Source of the DNA: Flavobacteriaceae bacterium
GTDB lineage: Bacteria; Bacteroidota; Bacteroidia; Flavobacteriales; Flavobacteriaceae
Assembly: GCA_029245825.1 (NCBI GenBank)
Contig: JAQWON010000006.1
Span: 1-50,467, forward strand
Direction of reading: 5' to 3'
Length of the DNA stretch: 50,467 nt
The notes under the pieces are model-generated. The model was not told the DNA's origin. It worked only from the letters and a program-made list of their open reading frames with translations, and searched no databases. Shown here piece after piece: positions 26,662 through 34,963 of this stretch. Numbering within the stretch: position 1 is the stretch's first letter; every line of letters begins with the position of its first letter. Both the position numbers and the translations under genes were made by a program.

Positions 26662-27690
26662 ATGATTAACAAACTTATTTGCTTCTTTACATTAATTTTT
26701 TTCAGTTGTACAGAATCCGTTCCTCTTAACTCAAAAAAAGACTTGAATTATGGAATTGTCATACATGGGGGTGCTGGGACAATGAACAGAAAGGACATGA
26801 CACCTGAAAAGGAAAAGCAATATCGGGAGGCATTAGAGGAATCAGTTACTTTAGGATATAAAATTCTTAAAGAGGGAGGGACAAGTCAGGAAGCAGTAGA
26901 GCATAGTATTAGAGTTATGGAAAATTCCCCGCTTTTTAATGCAGGTAAAGGAGCTGTTTTAACGGCAGAAAAAACAATTGAATTAGACGCAGCTTTTATG
27001 AATGGAAAAGATCTTAATGCGGGTGCAGTTGCCTCAGTTAAAACTATTAAAAACCCGATAACTGCTGCAATTAAAGTAATGGAGGAGTCTCCACATGTCT
27101 TATTATCTGCGAGAGGAGCAGAAAAATTTGCAAAAGAAAAAGATCTTGAAATAGTTGACCCAAGTTATTTCTTCACTGAAAGAAGAGTAAACGATTTAGA
27201 TAAAATTAAAAATATAGAATCCTCTGCAAATAGAAGCACAAGACAGGCAGATAAAGAATTTATTAGTATGCAAAGATATGGAACTGTTGGAGCTGTAGCC
27301 CTTGATAAGCATGGAGATCTTTCAGCAGGAACCTCAACAGGTGGTATGGCAAACAAGAAATGGAATAGGATAGGAGATGTTCCAATTATTGGAGCAGGCA
27401 CATATGCAAATAATTCAACATGTGCAATATCTGCTACTGGATGGGGTGAATTTTTTATTAGAAATGTAGTTGGTCATGACATTTCTGCTTTAATGGAATA
27501 CAAGAATTATTCTATTGAAGAGGCTGCGAGAATAGTAATACATGACAAGGTTGCTAAGTTAGGTGGAGATGGAGGAGTTATTGGTATTGATAGGGAGGGA
27601 AATGTAGTAATGGAAATGAATACTTCTGGCATGTATAGAGCACATATTAATTCTGAAGGAGAATTATCTATTGAAATTTATAAGAATTAA
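26662..27690 (+). CDS. Isoaspartyl peptidase/L-asparaginase (Ntn hydrolase) lipoprotein
   Basis: 342 residues. Signal peptide with lipobox LIFFSC (Cys16), so it is lipid-anchored outside the cytoplasm. The plant-type asparaginase fold follows: YGIVIHGGAGTM at the start, an NAGKGAVL segment at 93-100, and the autocleavage site RYG/TVGAVALD, making Thr208 the nucleophile and new N-terminus of the beta subunit. GTSTGGM and IGAGTYA (substrate binding) are intact. It hydrolyses isoaspartyl dipeptides and L-asparagine. Monocistronic by position: a minus-strand CYTH gene ends 19 bp after its stop. Confidence 0.92.
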   Translation: MINKLICFFTLIFFSCTESVPLNSKKDLNYGIVIHGGAGTMNRKDMTPEKEKQYREALEESVTLGYKILKEGGTSQEAVEHSIRVMENSPLFNAGKGAVLTAEKTIELDAAFMNGKDLNAGAVASVKTIKNPITAAIKVMEESPHVLLSARGAEKFAKEKDLEIVDPSYFFTERRVNDLDKIKNIESSANRSTRQADKEFISMQRYGTVGAVALDKHGDLSAGTSTGGMANKKWNRIGDVPIIGAGTYANNSTCAISATGWGEFFIRNVVGHDISALMEYKNYSIEEAARIVIHDKVAKLGGDGGVIGIDREGNVVMEMNTSGMYRAHINSEGELSIEIYKN

Positions 27691-27709
27691 CAAAACTTTT
27701 ATTTCGTTT

Positions 27710-28165
27710 TCACATCATTGAGTTATAAAACTTTTTGATTCCTGTAACCTCTTTACCAAGCCAATCTGGCTTATCAAAAGACTGGTCTTTTGAAATTAAT
27801 TCAATTTCAGCTAAAACCAATCCTTTATTATGGCCTAAAAATTCATCAACCTCTATTGTTATATTATTATTTAATGGAATTTTATACCTTATTTTTGTTA
27901 TTGGTTTAGGCAAGCACATTCTCAGTAATTTTTTTGCAGTTTTAAATGGTATTTCACTTTCCCATTCTATTCTTGAAACCCCTTTTTTATCTGATTCTCC
28001 TTTAATGGTTATCCAGCCTTTTTTATCATTAATTCTTATTCGCACACATCTTTTAGGATCTTTACTTAAGTATGCCTGTGTTATTTTTTCTTTGCTGTTA
28101 TATTTTTTTTTATAACTGCTATTAGAAACTAAAAATTTTCTTTCTATTTCAATTTTAATTGACAT
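27710..28165 (-). CDS. CYTH domain triphosphate tunnel protein
   Basis: 151 residues, nearly one CYTH domain. The ExExK metal/triphosphate motif is Glu6-x-Glu8-x-Lys10 (IEIERKFLV); alternating charged beta strands follow (RCVRIRINDKKGWITIKG, RIEWESEIP, EVDEFLGHNKGLVLAEIEL), which form the tunnel. Small bacterial members of this type are usually inorganic triphosphatases related to Clostridium TTM and NeuTTM, rather than adenylate cyclases. Function here is inferred from family only. It is divergent from dinB (80-bp gap). Confidence 0.9.
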   Translation of the reverse strand: MSIKIEIERKFLVSNSSYKKKYNSKEKITQAYLSKDPKRCVRIRINDKKGWITIKGESDKKGVSRIEWESEIPFKTAKKLLRMCLPKPITKIRYKIPLNNNITIEVDEFLGHNKGLVLAEIELISKDQSFDKPDWLGKEVTGIKKFYNSMM

Positions 28166-28245
28166 TTTATAGAATTAAATCTTGAATAAATTTAATACAA
28201 TGAATAAAATTAAAATTAGATGATTGTTTTTTATTTTTAAACTTT

Positions 28246-29337
28246 ATGAATGATAATCATCAAGATATTGTTTTAAGAAAAATAATCCATATAGATATGG
28301 ATGCTTTTTATGCATCGATAGAGCAAAAAGACAATCCTTTGTTAAGAGGTAAACCAATTGCTGTAGGAGGAGGTCAAGCTAGAGGAGTAGTTGCAGCTGC
28401 CAGTTATGAGGCCCGTAAGTTTGGAGTAAGAAGTGCTATGAGTGGATCTTTAGCAAAAAAAATGTGTCCAGATTTAATTTTTATTTCTCCCAGATTTGAA
28501 AGATATAGAGAAATATCAATGAAAATAAGATCTGTTTTTTATAAGCACACAGAATTAGTTGAGCCTGTATCCTTGGATGAAGCGTACTTAGATGTCACAA
28601 AAAAATCAAAAAAAGGATCAGCTACTCAAATCGCTTCTGCAATAAGAAGAGAAATAAAAAAAATAACAGGGTTAAATGCATCTGCTGGTATTTCGTCAAA
28701 CAAATTCCTTGCCAAAATTGCAAGTGATTGGAATAAACCAAATGGTCAAAAGACAATTTCTATTAATGAAACAGAAGAATTTCTTAATAAGTTAGATATA
28801 AAAAAATTTCATGGAATTGGTAAAAAGACTTCCTCAAAAATGTATAATATGGGAATTTTCTTGGGATCAGATTTAAAGAAAAAAAATCTTGATTTTTTGA
28901 CTGATAATTTTGGTAAGGCTGGTAAGTATTTTTTTAATGTGGTGAGAGGGATCCATAACGATCCAGTTAAACCTTATCATACACCGAAGTCATTAGGTGC
29001 TGAAAGAACTTTTAGCAAGAATTTAACAAGTGAAATATATCTTGAGGAAAAATTAAAACTAATAGCCCTTAAACTTGAAAATCGATTGAAGAAGTATAAT
29101 TGTGGAGGTAGAACAATTACTATAAAGTTAAAGTTCAGCGATTTTTCAACTCATACAAGGAGTAAAACTTTGTTAAATTATATAAACGATAAGGAAACAA
29201 TCATAAAATATTCTAAAGAATTGTTATATAAAGATATCCTTATTGATTCTGTGAGATTAATAGGCATATCACTCTCAAATCTGAATTTGAAACAAAAAAA
29301 AGAAACTTTTAATGCCCAACTTAAACTAGAATTTTAA
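28246..29337 (+). CDS. dinB: DNA polymerase IV (Y family)
   Basis: 363 residues. Palm and finger motifs IHIDMDAFYASIEQ (Asp at about 17-19) and PVSLDEAYLDVT with the catalytic SLDEAY acidic pair are intact; the helix-hairpin-helix thumb (FHGIGKKTSSKM) and little-finger domain with TIKLKFSDFSTHTRSKTL follow. It performs error-prone translesion synthesis in the cytoplasm. It lacks an obvious C-terminal beta-clamp motif such as QLxLF; the end reads FNAQLKLEF, which is close to a clamp-binding QLxLxF peptide. I saw no LexA-type operator upstream. Ends 4 bp before the convergent pyk stop. Confidence 0.96.
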   Translation: MNDNHQDIVLRKIIHIDMDAFYASIEQKDNPLLRGKPIAVGGGQARGVVAAASYEARKFGVRSAMSGSLAKKMCPDLIFISPRFERYREISMKIRSVFYKHTELVEPVSLDEAYLDVTKKSKKGSATQIASAIRREIKKITGLNASAGISSNKFLAKIASDWNKPNGQKTISINETEEFLNKLDIKKFHGIGKKTSSKMYNMGIFLGSDLKKKNLDFLTDNFGKAGKYFFNVVRGIHNDPVKPYHTPKSLGAERTFSKNLTSEIYLEEKLKLIALKLENRLKKYNCGGRTITIKLKFSDFSTHTRSKTLLNYINDKETIIKYSKELLYKDILIDSVRLIGISLSNLNLKQKKETFNAQLKLEF

Positions 29338-29341
29338 AAAG

Positions 29342-30775
29342 TTAGCTTTTAATTGATGAAATTCTAAGAGTATTAACTTTCCCTTTATCAGATATAGGCA
29401 TTGCTGTAAGATTAATTAATATATCTCCTTTATTAACATAGCCTTTATCAGAAGCAATTTTATTTATTTGTTCGACAGTTTTATCTGTACTTTCAAAGCT
29501 ATCATAGAAAAATGCTTTCACCCCCCATAAAAGATTAAGTTGATTTAAAATCCTTCTATTTGAGGTAAAGACAAGTACATTAGATTTAGGTCTCCATGCA
29601 GAAATTTGAAATGCCGTATAACCGCTATTTGTAAGAGTGCAGATAGCTTTTGCTTCAACATCATTTGCTAAATGTGCAGCGTGAAAGCAAACAGATTTGG
29701 TTACGAATCTTTCATCTCTTCTTTTTGGAGGCTTTTGAGGGACAATTATCAATTCAGAATTTTCAACACTTTTGATTATAGAGCTCATTGTCCTTATAAC
29801 TTCAACGGGATAACTACCAACAGAGGTTTCAGCAGACAGCATAACAGCATCAGCACCATCCATTACAGAATTTGCCACATCATTTACCTCAGCCCTTGTA
29901 GCAGAAAGATTATCAATCATGTTTTCCATCATTTGAGTAGCAATAATAACGGGTTTCCTTGCTTTTTTTGAAATTAACACTATTTCTTTTTGAACCAATG
30001 GCACTTCAGCAGGGGGAATTTCGACGCCAAGGTCACCTCTAGCAACCATTAGACCATCACAAGATGAAATAATTTCATTTATATTTTTTATTGCTTCAGG
30101 TTTTTCAATTTTTGCAATTATCGGGATTTTGTGATTAGATTTTTTTTCTATGAGAGATCTTAATTCATCAAGATCATTACTATTTCTTACAAATGAGAGC
30201 GCAATCCAATCAAAATTATTTTGAATAGAAAATTTAGCATCATCAATATCTTTTTCTGTAAGTGCGGGTAGTGAAATCTTTGTATTAGGCAAATTTATTC
30301 CCTTTCTTGATTTTAACTTACCGCCTTGAATAGTTTTAACTTTTACCTCAGTTTTATTATCAGTATCAAGGACTTCAAAAATAATTTTTCCATCATCGAC
30401 CAAAATATTTTCACCTATTTTAACATCCCTAGCAAAATTTTTGTAATTAACATATATTTTTTTTGAATTACTCTCAAATAGAGATTTACAACACAAAATA
30501 AGATGATCTCCTTCTTTTATAATAGAATTTTTAGCAACTTCACCTATTCTCAACTTAGGACCTTGAAGATCTCCTAATATAGATGTGTTTACTCCCAATT
30601 TTTCACTAATCGAACGAATACTATCTATTTGACTTGAAATTTTATTGTAATTGGAATGAGAAAAATTAATTCTAAAAACATCAACTCCCTCAAGAATCAT
30701 TTTTTCAATAATTTCTTTTTCCTCCGTAGAAGGCCCTAACGTGGCAATAATTTTAGTTTTTTTAATTTGGTTCAT
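29342..30775 (-). CDS. pyk: Pyruvate kinase
   Basis: 477 residues, full length. TIM-barrel core starts KTKIIATLGPST; FRINFSHSNY, GPKLRIGE (ADP/phosphate binding), IAKIEKPEAI (catalytic Lys), and LMVARGDLGVEIP are all present, with ATQMMENMI and the C-terminal allosteric domain complete. It converts phosphoenolpyruvate and ADP to pyruvate and ATP at the end of glycolysis. Its ATG overlaps the stop of the upstream IPExxxVDY gene by one base (TAATG), implying coupled translation, the usual flavobacterial arrangement. Confidence 0.97.
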   Translation of the reverse strand: MNQIKKTKIIATLGPSTEEKEIIEKMILEGVDVFRINFSHSNYNKISSQIDSIRSISEKLGVNTSILGDLQGPKLRIGEVAKNSIIKEGDHLILCCKSLFESNSKKIYVNYKNFARDVKIGENILVDDGKIIFEVLDTDNKTEVKVKTIQGGKLKSRKGINLPNTKISLPALTEKDIDDAKFSIQNNFDWIALSFVRNSNDLDELRSLIEKKSNHKIPIIAKIEKPEAIKNINEIISSCDGLMVARGDLGVEIPPAEVPLVQKEIVLISKKARKPVIIATQMMENMIDNLSATRAEVNDVANSVMDGADAVMLSAETSVGSYPVEVIRTMSSIIKSVENSELIIVPQKPPKRRDERFVTKSVCFHAAHLANDVEAKAICTLTNSGYTAFQISAWRPKSNVLVFTSNRRILNQLNLLWGVKAFFYDSFESTDKTVEQINKIASDKGYVNKGDILINLTAMPISDKGKVNTLRISSIKS

Positions 30776-31239
30776 TAGTTAAAGTTTAATGAGAAACCAC
30801 TTAATCTCTCAACACTAATTTCATAGAAAAGAGAAACCTCGTCAATTTTACTTATTTCTTTCAAGAAAAACTCTTTTGAAACACCTGAATTAATTTTAAT
30901 AAAATAATCAACTTTCTTGAAATTTCTTATCAAATATACCTCTTTTGTTTCAGGAAGATTAAATAGTTCTTTGACTTTAGTCTCATCATCTTCTAATTTT
31001 ATAAACTTATTTGAAAAGAGATCACATGAAATACCCTTTTTTTTCTCTTCCCATTCAAAATGATTGAAAAAAGCATTTTGGTTTGGGAAATCAATATAAC
31101 CTCTGGCTTTTACAAATTTTGATCCACATTTGGAATTTAATAAAAAAGCAATTTTGTAGTCATCTATGTTAGAATGAATTGCAAAAAGCTTAAATTTTTC
31201 CTCTTCAAATTTTTCTAATTTGTAAATTTTTTTCCCCAC
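30775..31239 (-). CDS. IPExxxVDY family protein
   Basis: 154 residues from a GTG at 31237-31239; an in-frame TAG at 31249-31251 prevents a longer protein. It is a Bacteroidota-specific small family of unknown function, recognised by position (upstream of pyk) and by LIRNFKKVDYFIKI near 103-116, which matches the family motif IPExxxVDY except that Pro-Glu is Arg-Asn. No membrane segment or signal. In related genomes an rnc gene usually stands between fabF and this gene; here only 19 bp separate them. Function unknown. Confidence 0.8.
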   Translation of the reverse strand: MGKKIYKLEKFEEEKFKLFAIHSNIDDYKIAFLLNSKCGSKFVKARGYIDFPNQNAFFNHFEWEEKKKGISCDLFSNKFIKLEDDETKVKELFNLPETKEVYLIRNFKKVDYFIKINSGVSKEFFLKEISKIDEVSLFYEISVERLSGFSLNFN

Positions 31240-31258
31240 GGGAGATATCCTAAAAAGA

Positions 31259-32509
31259 TTAATCTAATTTACTAAAAACTATACAAGCATTATGACCACC
31301 AAATCCAAATGTGTTAGATAGAGCAATATTTACATTTCTTTTTTGAGCTTTTCCGAATGTAAAATTAATTTTTGAGTCAATGTTGTCATCATAGACCGAA
31401 TGATTTATGGTTGGAGGCACAATGTTATGATTTATTGCTAGGATTGAACAGATAGCCTCAACTGCACCAGCAGCCCCAAGTAAATGACCAGTCATTGATT
31501 TAGTAGAGTTAATATTCATCTTGTATGCGTGTTCTCCAAAAACATCAAGAACTGCATTTACCTCTGCAATATCTCCAAGAGGGGTAGATGTTCCATGCAT
31601 ATTTATATAATCAATTTGATCTGGTCTTATTCTGGAATTCTTGATAGAATTTTCCATGACTTTTTTAGCACCAATTCCATCTGGGTGTGGAGCAGTCATA
31701 TGATAAGCATCAGCAGAAAGTCCTCCACCAATTAATTCTGCATATATTTTGCAACCTCTAGATTTTGCATGTTCATATTCTTCAAGAATTATAGATCCAG
31801 CACCTTCCCCCAAAACGAAACCATCTCTGTTTTTATCAAAAGGTCGAGAAGCAGATTTAGGATTATCATTCTTGGTTGATAGTGCATGCATTGAATTAAA
31901 GCCACCAATTCCTGCTATTGTTATAGCAGCTTCAGATCCTCCAGAAACTATAATATCAGCATATCCCATTCTTATATAATTTAATGAGTCTATAATAGCA
32001 TTAGAAGCAGATGCACATGCAGAAACTGTAGAAAAATTTGGCCCTCTGAATCCATATTTTATAGAAATAAGGCCAGGAGCAATATCAGAAATCATTTTTG
32101 GAATAAAAAATGGATTAAATCTTGGAGTACCATCACCTGAAGCAAAGTTTAAAACTTCATTTTGAAAAGTCTCTAGACCCCCAATTCCAGCTCCCCATAT
32201 TACCCCGATCCTGTCTTTATCAATTTTTTCAAGATTTAATTTAGAATCTTCTATTGCCTCCTTAGTTGACACTAAAGCATATTGGGCAAATCGGTCATAT
32301 TTTCTTGCTTCTTTACGATCAAAATGATCAAGAGGATCAAAGTGTTTTAATTCACAAGCAAATTGAGTTTTAAACTTTGATACATCAAAATAAGTGATTG
32401 GAGCTGCTCCGCTTCTACCCTTTATAAGACCCTCCCAAAAAGATGGAATGTTTTTACCTATTGGAGTTAATGCCCCCAATCCGGTAACTACTACTCGTCT
32501 TGGTTTCAT
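31259..32509 (-). CDS. fabF: Beta-ketoacyl-ACP synthase II
   Basis: 416 residues from the ATG at 32507-32509. The condensing-enzyme triad is complete: Cys165 (STVSACASASNA), His305 (MHGTSTPLGD) and His342 (KSMTGHLLGAAG), with the FGFGGHNA glycine-rich end. It elongates acyl-ACP with malonyl-ACP in type II fatty acid synthesis. The acpP stop lies 11 bp upstream, so carrier protein and synthase are made from one transcript. Confidence 0.97.
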   Translation of the reverse strand: MKPRRVVVTGLGALTPIGKNIPSFWEGLIKGRSGAAPITYFDVSKFKTQFACELKHFDPLDHFDRKEARKYDRFAQYALVSTKEAIEDSKLNLEKIDKDRIGVIWGAGIGGLETFQNEVLNFASGDGTPRFNPFFIPKMISDIAPGLISIKYGFRGPNFSTVSACASASNAIIDSLNYIRMGYADIIVSGGSEAAITIAGIGGFNSMHALSTKNDNPKSASRPFDKNRDGFVLGEGAGSIILEEYEHAKSRGCKIYAELIGGGLSADAYHMTAPHPDGIGAKKVMENSIKNSRIRPDQIDYINMHGTSTPLGDIAEVNAVLDVFGEHAYKMNINSTKSMTGHLLGAAGAVEAICSILAINHNIVPPTINHSVYDDNIDSKINFTFGKAQKRNVNIALSNTFGFGGHNACIVFSKLD

Positions 32510-32520
32510 CAAACTTAACT

Positions 32521-32757
32521 TTAACTTAATTGCTCTTCAATATATTGAATTGCTTGTCCTACTGTAGAAATATTTTCAGCTTGGTCATCAGGGATTTGGA
32601 TATCAAATTCTTTCTCAAATTCCATAATAAGTTCAACTGTATCTAAAGAATCAGCACCTAAATCATTTGTGAAGTTAGCATCAGTTACCACTTCGTTTTC
32701 GTCAACACCTAATTTGTCAACAATAATCGCTTTTACTCTTGATGAAGTATCAGACAT
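32521..32757 (-). CDS. acpP: Acyl carrier protein
   Basis: 78 residues, acidic, typical ACP size. The phosphopantetheine attachment Ser37 is in [16 protein letters not shown]. It carries growing acyl chains for fatty acid and lipid A synthesis. It is the first gene of the acpP-fabF unit; a purN gene diverges 146 bp away. The sequence is complete and unremarkable for Bacteroidota. Confidence 0.98.
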   Translation of the reverse strand: MSDTSSRVKAIIVDKLGVDENEVVTDANFTNDLGADSLDTVELIMEFEKEFDIQIPDDQAENISTVGQAIQYIEEQLS

Positions 32758-32783
32758 AAGTAATTTTTTTAAGGTTCTGTTGA

Positions 32784-32791
32784 CAAAAATA
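32784..32791 (-). promoter_or_regulatory. Candidate -7 element for acpP-fabF
   Basis: On the minus strand, TATTTTTG (32791-32784) exactly fits TAnnTTTG, 26 bp before the acpP ATG. The nearest TTG upstream is 27 bp away, beyond the usual spacer, so this is a partial match. Confidence 0.25.
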
Positions 32792-32903
32792 TAAAACTTT
32801 GTAGTAAAACACTATTAACAAAAAGAAATATAACTTTTCTTTGTGATTACATTTTATTTTAAATCTTGGTAAAGTTTATTTTAAAAGGGCTAATTAGGTT
32901 TTG

Positions 32904-33488
32904 ATGAGTGAAAAAAAAAACAAAAAAATTATAATTTTTTCCTCTGGTAATGGTACTAATGCAGAGGAAATTATAAAATATTTTGAAAATAAAAAAGAGA
33001 TAAATATTCACCTTGTTTTGACTAATAATTCTAATGCAGGTGTTTTAGAAAGAGCAAAAAAACATAAAATCCCTGCAATTTTTTATAATAATGAGGCATT
33101 TGAAAAAAAAATAGTTTTTGAAATTTTAAATTTTTTAAACCCAGATTTAATTGTTTTGGCAGGATTTCTTAGGAAAATACCAGACATAATTATTTCCAAA
33201 TTTCCCAATAAAATCATCAATATACATCCAGCTCTTCTGCCTAGTCATGGCGGGAAGGGAATGTATGGTAATAAAGTTCATAAAAGCGTAATTAGATCTA
33301 ATGACTCAAAAACAGGTATAACAATTCACTTTGTAAATGGTGATTACGATAAGGGGGAAATAATTTTACAAAAATCTATAAATGTTGAGTCTAAAGATTC
33401 ACCGGAAAGTCTTTTAAAACGAGTTCAAAAATTAGAGCACAAATTTTACCCTTTAATTATTGAAAAGCTTCTAGATGAACAAAGCTGA
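32904..33488 (+). CDS. purN: Phosphoribosylglycinamide formyltransferase
   Basis: 194 residues from the ATG at 32904 (the in-frame TTG just before adds one residue). GART-type motifs: [12 protein letters not shown] (phosphate binding, near 13-24), AGFLRKIP, the catalytic Asn-His-Asp set in [12 protein letters not shown] and the Asp of [10 protein letters not shown]. It transfers formyl from 10-formyl-THF to glycinamide ribonucleotide in purine synthesis. Its last 14 bp overlap the rnhA start, and purF lies 1.5 kb downstream on the same strand, so this is a purine-linked cluster. Confidence 0.96.
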   Translation: MSEKKNKKIIIFSSGNGTNAEEIIKYFENKKEINIHLVLTNNSNAGVLERAKKHKIPAIFYNNEAFEKKIVFEILNFLNPDLIVLAGFLRKIPDIIISKFPNKIINIHPALLPSHGGKGMYGNKVHKSVIRSNDSKTGITIHFVNGDYDKGEIILQKSINVESKDSPESLLKRVQKLEHKFYPLIIEKLLDEQS

Positions 33489-33963
33489 TAAGGAAATATT
33501 GTTATTTACTGATGGATCATCAATTGGGAATCCTGGTCCCGGAGGATATGGAATAGTTATGGAATTAAAAGACACAACTTACAAAAAAGAATTTTCAAAA
33601 GGGTTTAGATACACGACTAATAATAGGATGGAATTAATGGCTATAATAGTTGGATTGGAATCAATAAAAAAAGAATCTTCTAAAGTAAAAGTTTACTAAG
33701 ATTCAAAATATGTCATTGATTCTATTAATAATAAATGGATTTTTGATTGGCAGAAAAAAGGATTCAAAGGAAAAAAAAATCCTGATTTATGGGAAAGGTT
33801 TATTAAAGTTTATAAAAAAAACAATTTGGATTTTAAATGGATCAAGGGACACAATTCCCATCCGCAAAATGAGCGCTGTGATTTTTTAGCTAATACCGCT
33901 GCTAAGAAAAATGACCTGATTAAAGATGAATATTATGAAAATATTTCAAAATATAATGATTAA
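33475..33963 (+). pseudogene. rnhA: Ribonuclease HI interrupted by one in-frame TAA
   Basis: The reading frame has 162 codons plus stop, normal for RNase HI (about 155 residues), but codon 75 is TAA (33697-33699), inside the conserved VY-x-DSKYV strand where Ser or Thr is expected. A single C-to-A change from TCA would create it. Everything else is intact: Asp13 (FTDGSS), Glu53 (NRMELMA), Asp76 (DSKY), His126 (GHNSHP) and Asp136 (NERCD), the full catalytic set. The 74-residue product made without readthrough lacks three of these. No in-frame start follows the stop closely. It overlaps purN by 14 bp. Recent nonsense mutation, readthrough or sequence error are all possible. Confidence 0.9.
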
Positions 33964-34016
33964 AACTAAATCTTGCATAAGTTATTCTATGATTAGAAGT
34001 TTTTTAATTTTGTCAA

Positions 34017-34940
34017 ATGAATAGTAAATTATTAGTTGTGGGTACTATCGCTTATGATACTATTCAAACTCCATATGCCAAAGTTGATAAAATTTTTGGT
34101 GGATCAGCAACTCACATTGCTTTAGCCTCATCAAAATTCAACCTAGATTGTTCAATAATATCAATTGTCGGGAATGATTTTGAAAAGAAATATTTAGATC
34201 TTTTGAGAGAAAAAGGCATTAACACTTCTGGGATTAGCATATCAAAAAAAGGCAAAACATTTCAATGGAGTGGGCAATATTTTTCTGATATGAAAACTAG
34301 AAAAACAATTGATACTCAACTTAATGTTTTAGAGGAATTTGAACCTAAAGTAATAACAGAATTATCAAATCCTGATATTTTAGTTCTGGCAAATTTACAC
34401 CCAGAAATACAGATTGACACCCTAAATCAGATTAGAAAAAAACCTAAACTAATTGTTTTGGATACTATGAATTTTTGGATCGAAAACTTCCGATCGCCTT
34501 TAAATAAGATAATCTCAATGGTTGATGTAATTTCAATAAATGATGAAGAGGCTTTAATGTTAACAGGAGAAAATTCAATTACCAAAGCAGTTAAGGAAAT
34601 AATTAATATGGGGCCTGAATTTGTCATAGTTAAAGAAGGGCATAAGGGGGCTTCACTTTTTTATAATGAAAAAAGCTTTTTTATCCCTTCTTTTCCAGTT
34701 AAAGAAGTTATTGATCCCACTGGTGCTGGAGACAGTTTTATTGGGGGGTTTGTTGGTTATCTGGCCGAACAAGATCAAATTTCAATTGAATCAATTAAAA
34801 AAGCTTTAATATATGCTTGTGCAATGGGTTCATTCATTGTAGAAAAATTTGGATCTGAAAATTTAATTAATTTACCTGCTGAATCAATTAAATTAAGAGT
34901 TAATGCGATTAGAGAAATGACTAAATTTGAAAACCAATAA
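34017..34940 (+). CDS. PfkB-family carbohydrate/nucleoside kinase
   Basis: 307 residues. Ribokinase fold with the early GGSATHIALASSKF glycine motif (28-41) and the PfkB anion-hole/catalytic signature VIDPTGAGDSFIGGF (about 231-245; the Asp in GAGD is the catalytic base). Family members phosphorylate ribose, fructose, adenosine or related sugars; the substrate is not evident. Position directly before purF (23-bp gap) is usual in flavobacteria and hints at a nucleoside or ribose substrate. A TAATTTTG box (34005-34012) sits only 4 bp before the ATG. Confidence 0.93.
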   Translation: MNSKLLVVGTIAYDTIQTPYAKVDKIFGGSATHIALASSKFNLDCSIISIVGNDFEKKYLDLLREKGINTSGISISKKGKTFQWSGQYFSDMKTRKTIDTQLNVLEEFEPKVITELSNPDILVLANLHPEIQIDTLNQIRKKPKLIVLDTMNFWIENFRSPLNKIISMVDVISINDEEALMLTGENSITKAVKEIINMGPEFVIVKEGHKGASLFYNEKSFFIPSFPVKEVIDPTGAGDSFIGGFVGYLAEQDQISIESIKKALIYACAMGSFIVEKFGSENLINLPAESIKLRVNAIREMTKFENQ

Positions 34941-34963
34941 TATGGAGAATTAAATATTTTGAC

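Noticed and set aside
27735-28115. 126-codon open frame opposite the CYTH gene
   Set aside because: The CYTH ExExK motif on the other strand is unambiguous; this is its shadow.
29330-29350. Inverted repeat TTAAAA...TTTTAA between dinB and pyk ends as terminator
   Set aside because: Six AT-only pairs with a 7-nt loop; expected often by chance in such AT-rich DNA.
31240-31258. Possible remnant of rnc between fabF and the IPExxxVDY gene
   Set aside because: Only 19 bp remain, with an in-frame stop and no recognisable RNase III sequence.
34005-34012. TAATTTTG as promoter for the PfkB gene
   Set aside because: Only 4 bp before the ATG and the nearest TTG is 29 bp upstream; not listed as a separate feature.
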